The position numbers and the translations under genes are program-made. From Anderseniella sp. Alg231-50 (lineage in GTDB: Bacteria; Pseudomonadota; Alphaproteobacteria; Rhizobiales; Aestuariivirgaceae), in contig NZ_LT703003.1 of assembly GCF_900149695.1 (NCBI RefSeq), positions 744,001-808,000 on the forward strand: DNA of 64,000 nucleotides, written 5' to 3'. Below the pieces are notes generated by a model. It saw nothing but the letters and a program-made list of their open reading frames with translations, was not told the DNA's origin and did no database searches. Positions 55,311 through 63,302 of the stretch are shown piece by piece (position 1 is the stretch's first letter; the number at the start of each line of letters is the position of its first letter).

Positions 55311-55949
55311 ATGGCTGAGACATTACTCAGAACGTCCGGCATATTGCTGTTCGGACGTGTTCTAGACGACCTGTCAATCGACAGGAATCTGTACAAGGAC
55401 GGCAAGCAAAAGCCGACGCGCAAAGGCGCCAACAAGTTTCTGCAACAACAATTGCTGGTCGAGGGAGCCGATAAAGCGCGCTTCGCCAGGATTTACGGTT
55501 TTGCCTATGATGGCCAGTACTACGAGATCGACCCGCCATCCATCATTCTGGTGCACGGCAAGGGTGAACGGCCGGAAACGGAACCGGGATACATGTCGGG
55601 TACGGGTGCAAAGGTTGCCCCCGGTCCAAGCTCGGCAGTCCTGACCGGTTCAGCTGTGCCCAGATTCCCGTTTGCTGCCGATATCAGAGTATGGGCCTAC
55701 GATCAGGCTGACTTCACAATCCGGATGGACGTGACCGCCGGCACTTTTGAAGAGCTTCTGGTGGGTGCCGAATTGTCTTGGGATGATGAAAACCCGATCT
55801 TCAGCGGTGGCAAGGTCGGCGGCGGCAAGGTCGGCGGTGGCAAGGTCGGCGGTGGCAAGGTCGGCGGCGGCAAGGTCGGCGGCGGCAAGGTCGGTGGCGG
55901 CAAGGTCGGTGGCGGCAAGGTCGGCGGCGGCAAGGTCGGCGGCGGTTAA
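55311..55949 (+). CDS. protein with nine C-terminal GGGKV repeats, candidate YcaO-TfuA substrate
   Basis: 212 residues. Residues 1-164 form a globular-looking domain (MAETLLRTSGILLFGRVLDD, IYGFAYDGQYYEIDPPSIIL, FPFAADIRVWAYDQADFTIRM) of no family I recognise. Residues 165-209 are nine [S/G]GGKV units and the protein ends GGG. It has no signal peptide. The ATG at 55311 has GGGGTGGG upstream. The glycine-rich end, and its place next to YcaO, TfuA and a peptidase, suggest a precursor with a folded leader-like domain and a repetitive core. This is inference. Confidence 0.85.
   Translation: MAETLLRTSGILLFGRVLDDLSIDRNLYKDGKQKPTRKGANKFLQQQLLVEGADKARFARIYGFAYDGQYYEIDPPSIILVHGKGERPETEPGYMSGTGAKVAPGPSSAVLTGSAVPRFPFAADIRVWAYDQADFTIRMDVTAGTFEELLVGAELSWDDENPIFSGGKVGGGKVGGGKVGGGKVGGGKVGGGKVGGGKVGGGKVGGGKVGGG
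55803..55937 (+). repeat. 9 x 15-bp tandem repeat coding (GGGKV)9
   Basis: 135 bases, nine units of 15. The Lys-Val codons are always AAG GTC and only Gly third positions vary (GGC or GGT; first unit starts AGC). The uniformity suggests recent expansion and possible length variation between strains, always in frame. Confidence 0.95.
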
Positions 55950-56037
55950 GCTACAATTGTCTGCCACAAAAATAGATCCACCGATGTTTGAGAAACAGGG
56001 TGTGTTCCATTCACGCTGAATCAGTGAGAAACGACAA

Positions 56038-56439
56038 ATGACATTAGAAATCGAATCTGTAAAAATTGAGCGTCCCGCCCATCCGAACGAAGACTGCAAG
56101 AACACCATGGTTCGGGGGATAGAAGATGAGCCAGCTGAATACATTCTCATTGTGGGCTTGAATGAAAATGTGCTTCTGGACGGGTCGAGCATGGCTCTCG
56201 TCAAAAATGACGGATCTTGCGATGATGTCGACATGATCGAAGATTCATTTGAAAGACGGGCCGACAAACTCTATGAAGCAGTTTTCCGGATCAAAGACAG
56301 GCAAGAGACCGGTACCTACAAGGTAAAGCTCAACGATGCCGAGACGGAATGCCCGAAAGACGATGGTGACCCAGGTGACAAATGTGTCTGCATTGTCAAA
56401 TCACCACATGAAAATAACAAGGGAACCGATTGCCCATAA
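56038..56439 (+). CDS. small acidic protein with six cysteines, unknown
   Basis: 133 residues, MTLEIESVKIERPAHPNEDC at the start. It is strongly acidic and has six Cys (one near residue 20, one in GSCDD, one in TECPKDD, two in DKCVCIV and one in the last TDCP). No signal peptide or known family is visible. It lies 88 bases after the GGGKV protein and 12 before the cyclase, in the same direction. It could bind metal, form disulfides or be a second peptide substrate; none of this can be decided here. Confidence 0.7.
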   Translation: MTLEIESVKIERPAHPNEDCKNTMVRGIEDEPAEYILIVGLNENVLLDGSSMALVKNDGSCDDVDMIEDSFERRADKLYEAVFRIKDRQETGTYKVKLNDAETECPKDDGDPGDKCVCIVKSPHENNKGTDCP

Positions 56440-56451
56440 GGGAATTTTGAG

Positions 56452-58227
56452 TTGGGAACGACGCAAAACGGAGACTTAAAGCGCAGAGTTCAGGAATTGA
56501 GGGCTTTACTGGTCTCAGATGTTGAAGGGTATACCCGGATGATGTCTGAGAACGAGGAGGAGGCCCACGAGCTTACTTCCGGTTGCCTGAACCTGTTCAG
56601 GAACCTGATCGACCAGCACCGCGGTGTGTTCATCAAATCTACCGGCGATGGCGTAATGATCGAGTTCAACTCGGTTACAGACGCTGTGTTTTATGGCATC
56701 AACATCCAGAAGCTGTTGAAAGAACACGTAAAAGACGTTCCCGAAAACAGGCGCCCGGTGTTTCGAATTGGTGTACATCTCGGCGAGATCATGCATGAAG
56801 GCGGCGATGTTTACGGCCATAGCGTGAATGTCGCGGCGCGTATTGAGCAATATGCGGATCCGAGCGGCATTTGTGTATCCGAAGTCGTTTATGAACTGGT
56901 CCGCCATAAATTGCACTTCGGTTTTGAATGTATTGGTCCGCGTGAACTCAAAAATGTCGAATTACCCATTACACTGTACAAGGTTCGCGAGGACGCAAGC
57001 ACTTCCGTGATGCCTGCGGCAATGCGAAAACCTGAAAAAAAGCTCGAATTGCCGAGCAGGCCGTCCATAGCCATCCTGCCTTTCGTCAATATGGGTGGGT
57101 CCGAAGACAGTGGTTTCTTTTCCGACGGCATGAGTGAAGACATCATCACCAGCCTGTCAAAATTTGAAGAACTGTTTGTCATATCCAGGAATTCATCATT
57201 TGTTTACAAAGACTTAAATGTCCCTGCAAAGCAAATTGCAACAGAACTCGGTGTACGGTACATTCTCGAAGGCAGTGTCAGATTTGCCGGTGAGCGGTTG
57301 CGTGTCTCCGCGCAGCTCGTGGATGGCCAAACCGGCCATCATCTGTGGGCAGAAAAATATGACAGAAAATTCGAAGATATCTTCGAATTACAAGACAATG
57401 TGACAAAACTCATAGTTTCGACTCTGGCAAGCAGGTTAAAGTTCGCTGAAGCAACCCGGAGAAATGAATTGGAAACACAGAATCTGGAAGCCTACAGCGA
57501 TTTGCTGCACGGACGCGAGTTCCTGCTCAAATACACGGCCGAAGACAACGCCAAGGCGCAGGAAATGTTCCTGTCCTCGTTCGATCGAGACTCAACCTAT
57601 GCGCCCGCATGTGCGGGGTATGCCCGCGCGCGCAATTATGACTGGCAGTTTGGCTGGGGCGACAAGCACGAGACGGGGCTGGACGACGCGGTCAAATGGG
57701 CCGAGAAAGCCGTCACTCTGGACCGCTCAAGTGCGCGGGCGCATGCAGAACTGGGCTTCAACCTGTTGTTCAAGAAGGAAGTGGCGTCTGCCATAAAAGA
57801 ACTGCGCAGCGCGCTGGAGCTCAATCCGAATGACAGCGACATACTCGCAGAACTGGCAGAAGCAATCACCTATAATGGCCAGCTTGAAGAGGCGGTTGAG
57901 TTGCTCAACCAGGCCATGCGGCTGAATCCATACCATCCCGATTGGTATCTGTGGTATCTGGCCGACGCTTATTTCGCCATGAAACGTTACAATGACGTGA
58001 TCAATTCCCTGGAGCGGATGGCAAATCCGGCGATGGGCTGCAGACTGCTGGCCGCCAGCCATGCCTATCTGGGAAATGAGGAAAAGATGCTCTTTCACAA
58101 GGAGCAGGTGTTGTCGATGCAGCCTGACTTTTCCGTCAATGACTGGGTGAACAAGCAACCGGAAATGAATCCGGAAGAAACCGATCATTTTGCCGAAGGT
58201 TTGCTGAAAGCCGGACTGCCGGCCTGA
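56452..58227 (+). CDS. class III adenylate/guanylate cyclase with TolB-N-type and TPR domains
   Basis: 591 residues. The N-terminal cyclase domain has all key residues: metal Asp23 (LLVSDVEGYTR) and Asp66 (KSTGDG), purine-recognising Lys62, and transition-state Asn126 and Arg130 in HSVNVAARIE. A TolB-like domain (PSIAILPFVNMGGSEDSGFFSDGM, YILEGSVR) and TPR repeats follow, ending PDFSVNDWVNKQP. It is expected to make cAMP in the cytoplasm for the two Crp-type regulators (inference). The start is a TTG at 56452 with AAGGGA upstream, 12 bases after the six-Cys gene. Confidence 0.92.
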   Translation: MGTTQNGDLKRRVQELRALLVSDVEGYTRMMSENEEEAHELTSGCLNLFRNLIDQHRGVFIKSTGDGVMIEFNSVTDAVFYGINIQKLLKEHVKDVPENRRPVFRIGVHLGEIMHEGGDVYGHSVNVAARIEQYADPSGICVSEVVYELVRHKLHFGFECIGPRELKNVELPITLYKVREDASTSVMPAAMRKPEKKLELPSRPSIAILPFVNMGGSEDSGFFSDGMSEDIITSLSKFEELFVISRNSSFVYKDLNVPAKQIATELGVRYILEGSVRFAGERLRVSAQLVDGQTGHHLWAEKYDRKFEDIFELQDNVTKLIVSTLASRLKFAEATRRNELETQNLEAYSDLLHGREFLLKYTAEDNAKAQEMFLSSFDRDSTYAPACAGYARARNYDWQFGWGDKHETGLDDAVKWAEKAVTLDRSSARAHAELGFNLLFKKEVASAIKELRSALELNPNDSDILAELAEAITYNGQLEEAVELLNQAMRLNPYHPDWYLWYLADAYFAMKRYNDVINSLERMANPAMGCRLLAASHAYLGNEEKMLFHKEQVLSMQPDFSVNDWVNKQPEMNPEETDHFAEGLLKAGLPA

Positions 58228-58235
58228 TCATTGCG

Positions 58236-58535
58236 CTACTGAAACAGATGCCTGCCGGATAATCCCGAAATATGATTGTCCCAGGCGAGATTGTCGGCAC
58301 CCGCCTTTGATATCCGGGTTATCGAAGACGGATTGGCAGCTACCAGGCCGCCGGTGCCGCTGCTGACCAGGAAGCCTCCATTGCCTGTCGTGGCCGACAC
58401 GCCACAGCCATCCTCAATTGCGGCACTGGCGAGGAATTTTCCGTCTGAAACCGACCAGAATGTCGACAGGTTGCCCCGGGGCGCGGTCACACCGGGCACC
58501 GTCAGCGCCAGGCAACCGGGATCCACATCGTCCAT
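58236..58535 (-). pseudogene. C-terminal remnant of a DUF1513 protein
   Basis: A 99-codon frame whose translation (APRGNLSTFWSVSDGKFLAS, then GCGVSATTGNGGFLVSSGTGG and NLAWDNHISG) corresponds to the last quarter of DUF1513 proteins, which are normally about 350 residues with a beta-propeller fold and a secretion signal. The N-terminal three quarters, including the signal, are missing. DUF1513 genes normally close the imelysin/di-heme operon after a second imelysin gene, which is also missing. I infer a deletion that joined the operon's end to this fragment. Its stop is eight bases from the convergent cyclase stop. Confidence 0.7.
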
Positions 58536-58551
58536 CTGGTCAGGAAGGCCT

Positions 58552-60003
58552 TCACAGGGAGCTCACAAACGCGATCAGGTCGGCCCGCTCCTTCGGCGTC
58601 ATTGCGGCAAACGCATCCCGGGCCGCCTGGGCTTCGCCCCCGTGCCAGAGTATGGCCTCGGTGAGGTTTCGCGCCCTGCCGTCGTGCAGGAACAGCGTGT
58701 GCCCGCTGACTATCTCGGTCGCCCCGATGCCCCACAAAGGCGCGGTGCGCCACTCCCGGCCCAGTGCCTGGCCTTCCGGCAGGCCGTCGGCCAGGCCGTC
58801 ACCCATGTCGTGCAGCAGCAAATCGGTATACGGCCAGATGGTCTGGCCTTTTTGTTCCGGCGCCACGTCCCTGGAGTCCAGCGTCCTGAAAGACGGCACA
58901 TGGCAGGCGGCACAACCGGCAGAGCTGAACAGGGCCTTGCCGGCCAGCACTTGATCCGACTGTGCGTCAGAACGCTTCGGAACAGCCAGATTGCGAGCGT
59001 AGAAAGCAACAAGATCGAGCATCTCATCGGGCACTTCCACATTACCCTCAGCCGGATCAGCGCCGTTCTTTGCCTGCAGGCAGGCAGCCTGCGGTTCGGT
59101 GCAGTCCCCCGCACCCGGCGTGATCAGGCTGGTAGACAATCCCATGTCGCCGGAAAAGGCAGCAGCCGATTGTTGCCGCACCGTGGGCTGGCCCGCCTTC
59201 CAGCCGAAACGTCCCGGTTCGGCCATACCGGCCTCCAGGTTCATGACCATGTTGGGCCGGCCGGAAATACCATCACCGTCCGCATCTTCCGGATCGGCAT
59301 TGGCGAGTATGTCCGGTGCGGAAATCGCTTCCAGCAGTCCAAGTCCGATCATCTGATTGGCGATGCGCGCCGACAGCCTGACGTCAGGGTGCATGGCCCC
59401 ATAGGCCAGGTCCGCCAGCTCTATTTTCGGGCGCCGCAGCATGACCGTCTCGCCGCCGGACAGTTCGACCGCAAACTCCTCGTAACGCAGCTCGATACGA
59501 GCTTCCGGCTTGTGGCCCTGAATGGCAAAATCCTGTATTTGCCCGCCATAAACCGGATCAGGTTTTACAGGCGGCTTGTCGCCAGATAACGGAATGCCAA
59601 CCCGAAGCAGCATTGACACTGCATTGTCCGACAGGTTTTCAGGCGGATGACCCCGGCCATCTTTCAGATGGCAGCGCTGGCAGGCACGGGCGTTATACAA
59701 CGGGCCAAGGCCATCTGAAGAATTCGTTGATGCCGGCGCCGACACCCACAGCTTGCGGAAAATGCCATTGCCGATCTTGAAATCAAACTCGCGGTCAAAA
59801 CCGGCATTGCCGGATGCGTGGGAAAACGCATTGGCGTTTTTGGCCGACCGGCGGGATGTTGCCTCGCCACCAGGCATTTCTTCACCCGGTACGAACGCTG
59901 CCGACCCCGCCTGCAATTCCGGCGCTTGCCAGAGCAGCAGCCAGCCAATGGCTCCCGCGCCCGCCAGGATTGGAAGATACCTCCGCCGAAGGCCTGATGT
60001 CAT
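58552..60003 (-). CDS. di-heme oxidoreductase family protein (DUF1111-type c-type cytochrome)
   Basis: 483 residues. An N-terminal membrane/signal segment (YLPILAGAGAIGWLLLWQAPEL) directs it to the periplasm. Two heme-c motifs are present: CQRCH at 108-112 and CAACH at 364-368. The segments FSHASGNAGFDREFDFKIGNG and GLGPLYNARAC are characteristic of the family found with imelysins, sometimes annotated as thiol oxidoreductase. It probably transfers electrons in periplasmic iron handling. The ATG at 60003 begins the signal sequence, five bases after the DUF2325 stop. Confidence 0.9.
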   Translation of the reverse strand: MTSGLRRRYLPILAGAGAIGWLLLWQAPELQAGSAAFVPGEEMPGGEATSRRSAKNANAFSHASGNAGFDREFDFKIGNGIFRKLWVSAPASTNSSDGLGPLYNARACQRCHLKDGRGHPPENLSDNAVSMLLRVGIPLSGDKPPVKPDPVYGGQIQDFAIQGHKPEARIELRYEEFAVELSGGETVMLRRPKIELADLAYGAMHPDVRLSARIANQMIGLGLLEAISAPDILANADPEDADGDGISGRPNMVMNLEAGMAEPGRFGWKAGQPTVRQQSAAAFSGDMGLSTSLITPGAGDCTEPQAACLQAKNGADPAEGNVEVPDEMLDLVAFYARNLAVPKRSDAQSDQVLAGKALFSSAGCAACHVPSFRTLDSRDVAPEQKGQTIWPYTDLLLHDMGDGLADGLPEGQALGREWRTAPLWGIGATEIVSGHTLFLHDGRARNLTEAILWHGGEAQAARDAFAAMTPKERADLIAFVSSL

Positions 60004-60008
60004 GGTTG

Positions 60009-61214
60009 CTACCTGTGTTGCATTGCGCTGGTGGCGCCGGTGTCCAAACGTGATGCGAGTTCCGCCAGGGCGCGCTGAAATGTTGTGGTGCCGCGAGACG
60101 ATACCGGCATGAACGGCTTGTGCATTTTCTTGCATAGCTTCTTTGCCTTCAAGCAAGCCTGATGATTGATGCAATCGACCGGGCAAATCACAGCGTCACA
60201 TCGACTTATCAAGTCATCAATCAGGTGGGTTGACTGTTCCAGCCCGCCATCGTGATGCAGCAGCGAAACCCTTGCGGCTTCGGCCGCCTTGGCAATCTGC
60301 GGCACGCTGGCCTGGCGGCCGCCGAGATACAGCACCGCCTTGCCGCATAAACCAAGGCCCGGGTCAAAGCTCGCGACCGGCGACTGTGGCGCTCTGGTCG
60401 GTTTCGATTTGCGCACCTCCGACAAGCGATCCTTCACCTGCTCCAGCTCATTGGCCAGCTGGCGGGCCCGGGTGCGGGCGGCGATCAGCGCGCGCTCCTG
60501 CTTTGCATTCAGCTTCGACAGCTTGTCTGCCCCAGGCGCCGCAGCCGAGGGCGTCCGCTGTTTCGTTCGGGACTTGCCAAGCTCATCCTGCAACTTTGCG
60601 ATCTTGCCATCCCGAACATCGAGCGCATGGCGCACCTGGTTCGACCAGCGCTCCTGCCGGCGCTCCATCTGGTCTACCTTGGCCTGCAGTTCCGCCGCCG
60701 CCCCGACAATCTTTCGTGCCGTTCCCCCCAGCAGGTGAGACATCATGTGGACCTCACCGAAAATACGGTTTCGCAAGTCGTCGGAAACATGCCGGTGGGA
60801 AATAACCGCCCAGTAGGCTCCAGCTACGAAGCCGTCATTGACCGCCGTATTCCAGAAATCAACCAGCCTGTCATCTTCCGAGGTGTTGGCGACCCGACGG
60901 ACCAGTCCGCCATAACGCCCGTCCAGCATCTTCTCGATGGCCCGGGAGATGTCGCCCGGTTCGCCTGCCTTGCGGGCAAAAAAACCATGTACATCGAAAA
61001 CGCGGGCATCGTTCTCAATGTGTACATTCCACTTCCGCGCGATGATCAGCAAATCGTCATGGGTCAGGCATGTGCCGATCACCGAACAGCACCAGTGACC
61101 CATTTCACTCAGGCGAATGCGGCGGCCCTTTGCCTGGGCCACCGCATTAGGCAAACTACCCTTCTCGATGGCTTCCCCCTCATCGCCTGCTGACATCTGA
61201 TGGCTGTTGCACAT
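60009..61214 (-). CDS. DUF2325 domain-containing coiled-coil protein
   Basis: 401 residues. The C-terminal domain (about 310-395: AVLYLGGRQASVPQIAKAAE, SLLHHDGGLEQSTHLIDDLI, CPVDCINHQACLKAKKLCKK) matches DUF2325, with conserved His and Cys that might bind a metal. The middle (about 180-290) is a charged coiled coil. The N-terminus contains MGHWCCSVIGTCLTHDD. Its ATG overlaps the imelysin stop by one base (TAATG). DUF2325 proteins are often found with iron-uptake genes; the function is unknown. Confidence 0.85.
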   Translation of the reverse strand: MCNSHQMSAGDEGEAIEKGSLPNAVAQAKGRRIRLSEMGHWCCSVIGTCLTHDDLLIIARKWNVHIENDARVFDVHGFFARKAGEPGDISRAIEKMLDGRYGGLVRRVANTSEDDRLVDFWNTAVNDGFVAGAYWAVISHRHVSDDLRNRIFGEVHMMSHLLGGTARKIVGAAAELQAKVDQMERRQERWSNQVRHALDVRDGKIAKLQDELGKSRTKQRTPSAAAPGADKLSKLNAKQERALIAARTRARQLANELEQVKDRLSEVRKSKPTRAPQSPVASFDPGLGLCGKAVLYLGGRQASVPQIAKAAEAARVSLLHHDGGLEQSTHLIDDLISRCDAVICPVDCINHQACLKAKKLCKKMHKPFMPVSSRGTTTFQRALAELASRLDTGATSAMQHR

Positions 61215-62488
61215 TACTGCGACTGATCGACGGCGGACGGGTTGTCCAGGCTGTCGGATCCCTCAACTTCGATCTTGAGATCGAGAGCCGCGACGACTTT
61301 TTCGATTGTGCGGGTCTGGGCCACCAGCGCGTCAATTGCGGCCTGGACGACCGCATTGCCCTCCTCGTTGCCTTCGCCGATCATCTGATCGTAGCTTTCA
61401 CCGGCTTCGGCACGCTTGGCCATGACCTGCATCCTGGATACGGTATCGGCGATTTTTTCACGCAGTTCGGTGTCCAGTGCGGCATCCTTTGCCTTGACCA
61501 GATCGGACAGGGAGGCACCCTCGACAACTGACCCGTCAGTACGCTGGTACTTGCCCAGGTAGACATTCTCAATACCGATGACGTCATACAGGTGCGAGTT
61601 GTGGGTGTTGTCGGAAAAACAGTCATGCTCTTCTTCAGGGTCATGCAGCAGCAGCCCGAGCTTCATCCGCTCACCGGCAAGTTCACCGTATGACAGCGAT
61701 CCCATGCCGGTCAGGACTGCCTTCAGCCCCGCGTTTGCCTTGCCTTCGGCCAGGGTCTTGCGGGCGGCTCCGTCTGCCGACCAGTTTGCAGCCATATCCT
61801 CAAGGTCCTTGATCAGGAGATCCGTGGCAGCTTTGAGATAATCAGCGCGGCGGTCGCAGTTGCCGCCGGTGCAATTGGCGGTGTCAAAATCGGTGTGCGG
61901 GCGATTGCCGGCACCGGGTTTGGTGCCGTTGTTGTCCTGGCCCCATAACAGGAACTCGATGGCGTGGTAGCCGGTGGCCACGTTCGCTTCGACGCCGCCG
62001 ACTTCCTGCAGGCTTTCCAGAACAGCGGGCGTGATCTTGGTCGCATCAATCGTCTTGCCACCTGCAGTGACAGACTTGTTGGCCACAACGTTGACCGTGT
62101 AGAAAGGGTTTTCGTCCGAACTGTCGCCATACCCTGCCGGGTCGACATAGTCGATCAGTCCTTCATCGAGCGGCCATGCGTTCACCTTGCCTTCCCAGTC
62201 GTCGACGATGGCATTGCCGAACCGGTACACTTCGGTCTGCTGGTAAGGCACGCGGGCCGCAAGCCACGCGGTACGTGCTGCAGCAAGACTTTCAGCCGAA
62301 GGTGCCGCGACAAAGGCATCGACAGCCGTCTTGAGGGTTTGGGCGGTTGTCAGCGCATCACCGTATTTGGCAGCGGCAATGTCAGAATATGTTGCGATCA
62401 CCGAGGATGCATCGGCAGCCGTGGCTGCCTGTACCGGGGCAAACACCGCCATGGCTGCAAGTGATGCTGTGATCAGACGTTTTTTCAT
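61214..62488 (-). CDS. imelysin family protein (M75, IrpA-like), periplasmic iron-regulated protein
   Basis: 424 residues. A signal peptide (KKRLITASLAAMAVFAPVQAATA) is followed by two helical-bundle halves. The imelysin motif G-x-H-x-x-E is present as GYHAIE with His175. Imelysins are periplasmic or outer-membrane proteins linked to iron uptake; despite the M75 name peptidase activity is doubtful. It starts 13 bases after the gene of unknown function upstream and is one of the operon preceded by the ICE-like palindrome at 63170-63186. Confidence 0.93.
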   Translation of the reverse strand: MKKRLITASLAAMAVFAPVQAATAADASSVIATYSDIAAAKYGDALTTAQTLKTAVDAFVAAPSAESLAAARTAWLAARVPYQQTEVYRFGNAIVDDWEGKVNAWPLDEGLIDYVDPAGYGDSSDENPFYTVNVVANKSVTAGGKTIDATKITPAVLESLQEVGGVEANVATGYHAIEFLLWGQDNNGTKPGAGNRPHTDFDTANCTGGNCDRRADYLKAATDLLIKDLEDMAANWSADGAARKTLAEGKANAGLKAVLTGMGSLSYGELAGERMKLGLLLHDPEEEHDCFSDNTHNSHLYDVIGIENVYLGKYQRTDGSVVEGASLSDLVKAKDAALDTELREKIADTVSRMQVMAKRAEAGESYDQMIGEGNEEGNAVVQAAIDALVAQTRTIEKVVAALDLKIEVEGSDSLDNPSAVDQSQ

Positions 62489-62501
62489 CTCGTGTATTCC
62501 T

Positions 62502-63068
62502 TCAGTTTAACTTGGGAAATTGAAGCATTTCCGCCGACGGGCATGCCGGGCAGATGGCATTTGACTTGCCGGTCAGCGCGTCGAGCACGTCCTGACCGAG
62601 CGGTATGAAGAACAGGGCATGGGCGGTAAACGCATCGGCTACCGCCTGACCGGCAGACAGCAGATGTCTGAGGTTTTCCGGATGGCATTGCACGGCATTT
62701 CCCAACACCAGCCTGACCGCGACGTCTGCTGCCGCGGCATCGTTTTTCTGCATGCAAACGATGAAGTTCAGTATCTGGCTTTCGTCATGACTGAGCCTGC
62801 GGCAGCCATAGGGGAACAACGAGTAATTGCGCGGTTCGTACTTGCGCAACACCCTGACGAAGTACTGGACTTCGCCCAACAGGCGGCGGGCACACACGGC
62901 GTCAACTTCCCGGCAGTAGGTCTGCCAGGCGGTTTCCCAGCACTCTATGTCGCTGTAATCGAAGCCCTCGATGGTGCAGCGCAGGCCGACGGTGAACAGC
63001 CGTTCCGGCTTGTTGTCCAGGACACGCTGTGCCCCGGCCTTCACCAAATTAGCCTGATCGATACCCAT
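62502..63068 (-). CDS. conserved hypothetical protein, first gene of the imelysin operon
   Basis: 188 residues, MGIDQANLVKAGAQRVLDNK at the start. It has several Cys (RCTIEG, ECWETAW, YCREVDAVCARR, YGCRRLSHDE, VCMQ, ICPACPS), a C-terminal CPAC pair and no signal peptide. I do not recognise the family with confidence; similar short proteins are encoded ahead of imelysin genes in alphaproteobacteria. The Cys pattern could hold a metal or a cluster. It is the first gene after the putative Irr box, so likely iron-controlled. Confidence 0.75.
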   Translation of the reverse strand: MGIDQANLVKAGAQRVLDNKPERLFTVGLRCTIEGFDYSDIECWETAWQTYCREVDAVCARRLLGEVQYFVRVLRKYEPRNYSLFPYGCRRLSHDESQILNFIVCMQKNDAAAADVAVRLVLGNAVQCHPENLRHLLSAGQAVADAFTAHALFFIPLGQDVLDALTGKSNAICPACPSAEMLQFPKLN

Positions 63069-63169
63069 GAATGCACCAGTGAATTTATTTCTGACTGTTT
63101 TAGTCGGGTATCATTGATGCAGATGCAGGGTCAATAAAAAAGAGTCGATTTATGTAATTAAAACAATAT

Positions 63170-63186
63170 ATTAGAGTTATTCTAAT
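63170..63186. promoter_or_regulatory. ICE-like (Irr) box upstream of the imelysin operon
   Basis: ATTAGAG-N3-TTCTAAT, a 17-bp near-perfect palindrome, closely follows the iron control element consensus TTTAGAA-N3-TTCTAAA of rhizobial Irr. It lies 102 bases upstream of the leftward gene at 63068 in an A+T-rich region, and the genes downstream are iron-related, which supports the assignment. Confidence 0.6.
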
Positions 63187-63302
63187 TCCAATCGCATGTA
63201 TAATCCGCAGTCAGAACAATGAGCTAGAGGTCGTAAATGACGGCTTCCTGACATGTTTGGATGAAATGCCGCACCGGGCTGGAACGCAGCCATCTGACGT
63301 GC

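Noticed and set aside
55650-56267. 205-codon minus-strand frame through the GGGKV repeat
   Set aside because: The repeat reads as a Leu-Ala-rich repeat on this strand by base composition only; gene direction and ribosome-binding site support the plus strand.
42400-58240. Direct repeat of the tRNA-Arg 3' end as an attR site
   Set aside because: I looked for the T-arm and acceptor sequence again in the accessory region and near 58.2 kb and did not find it.
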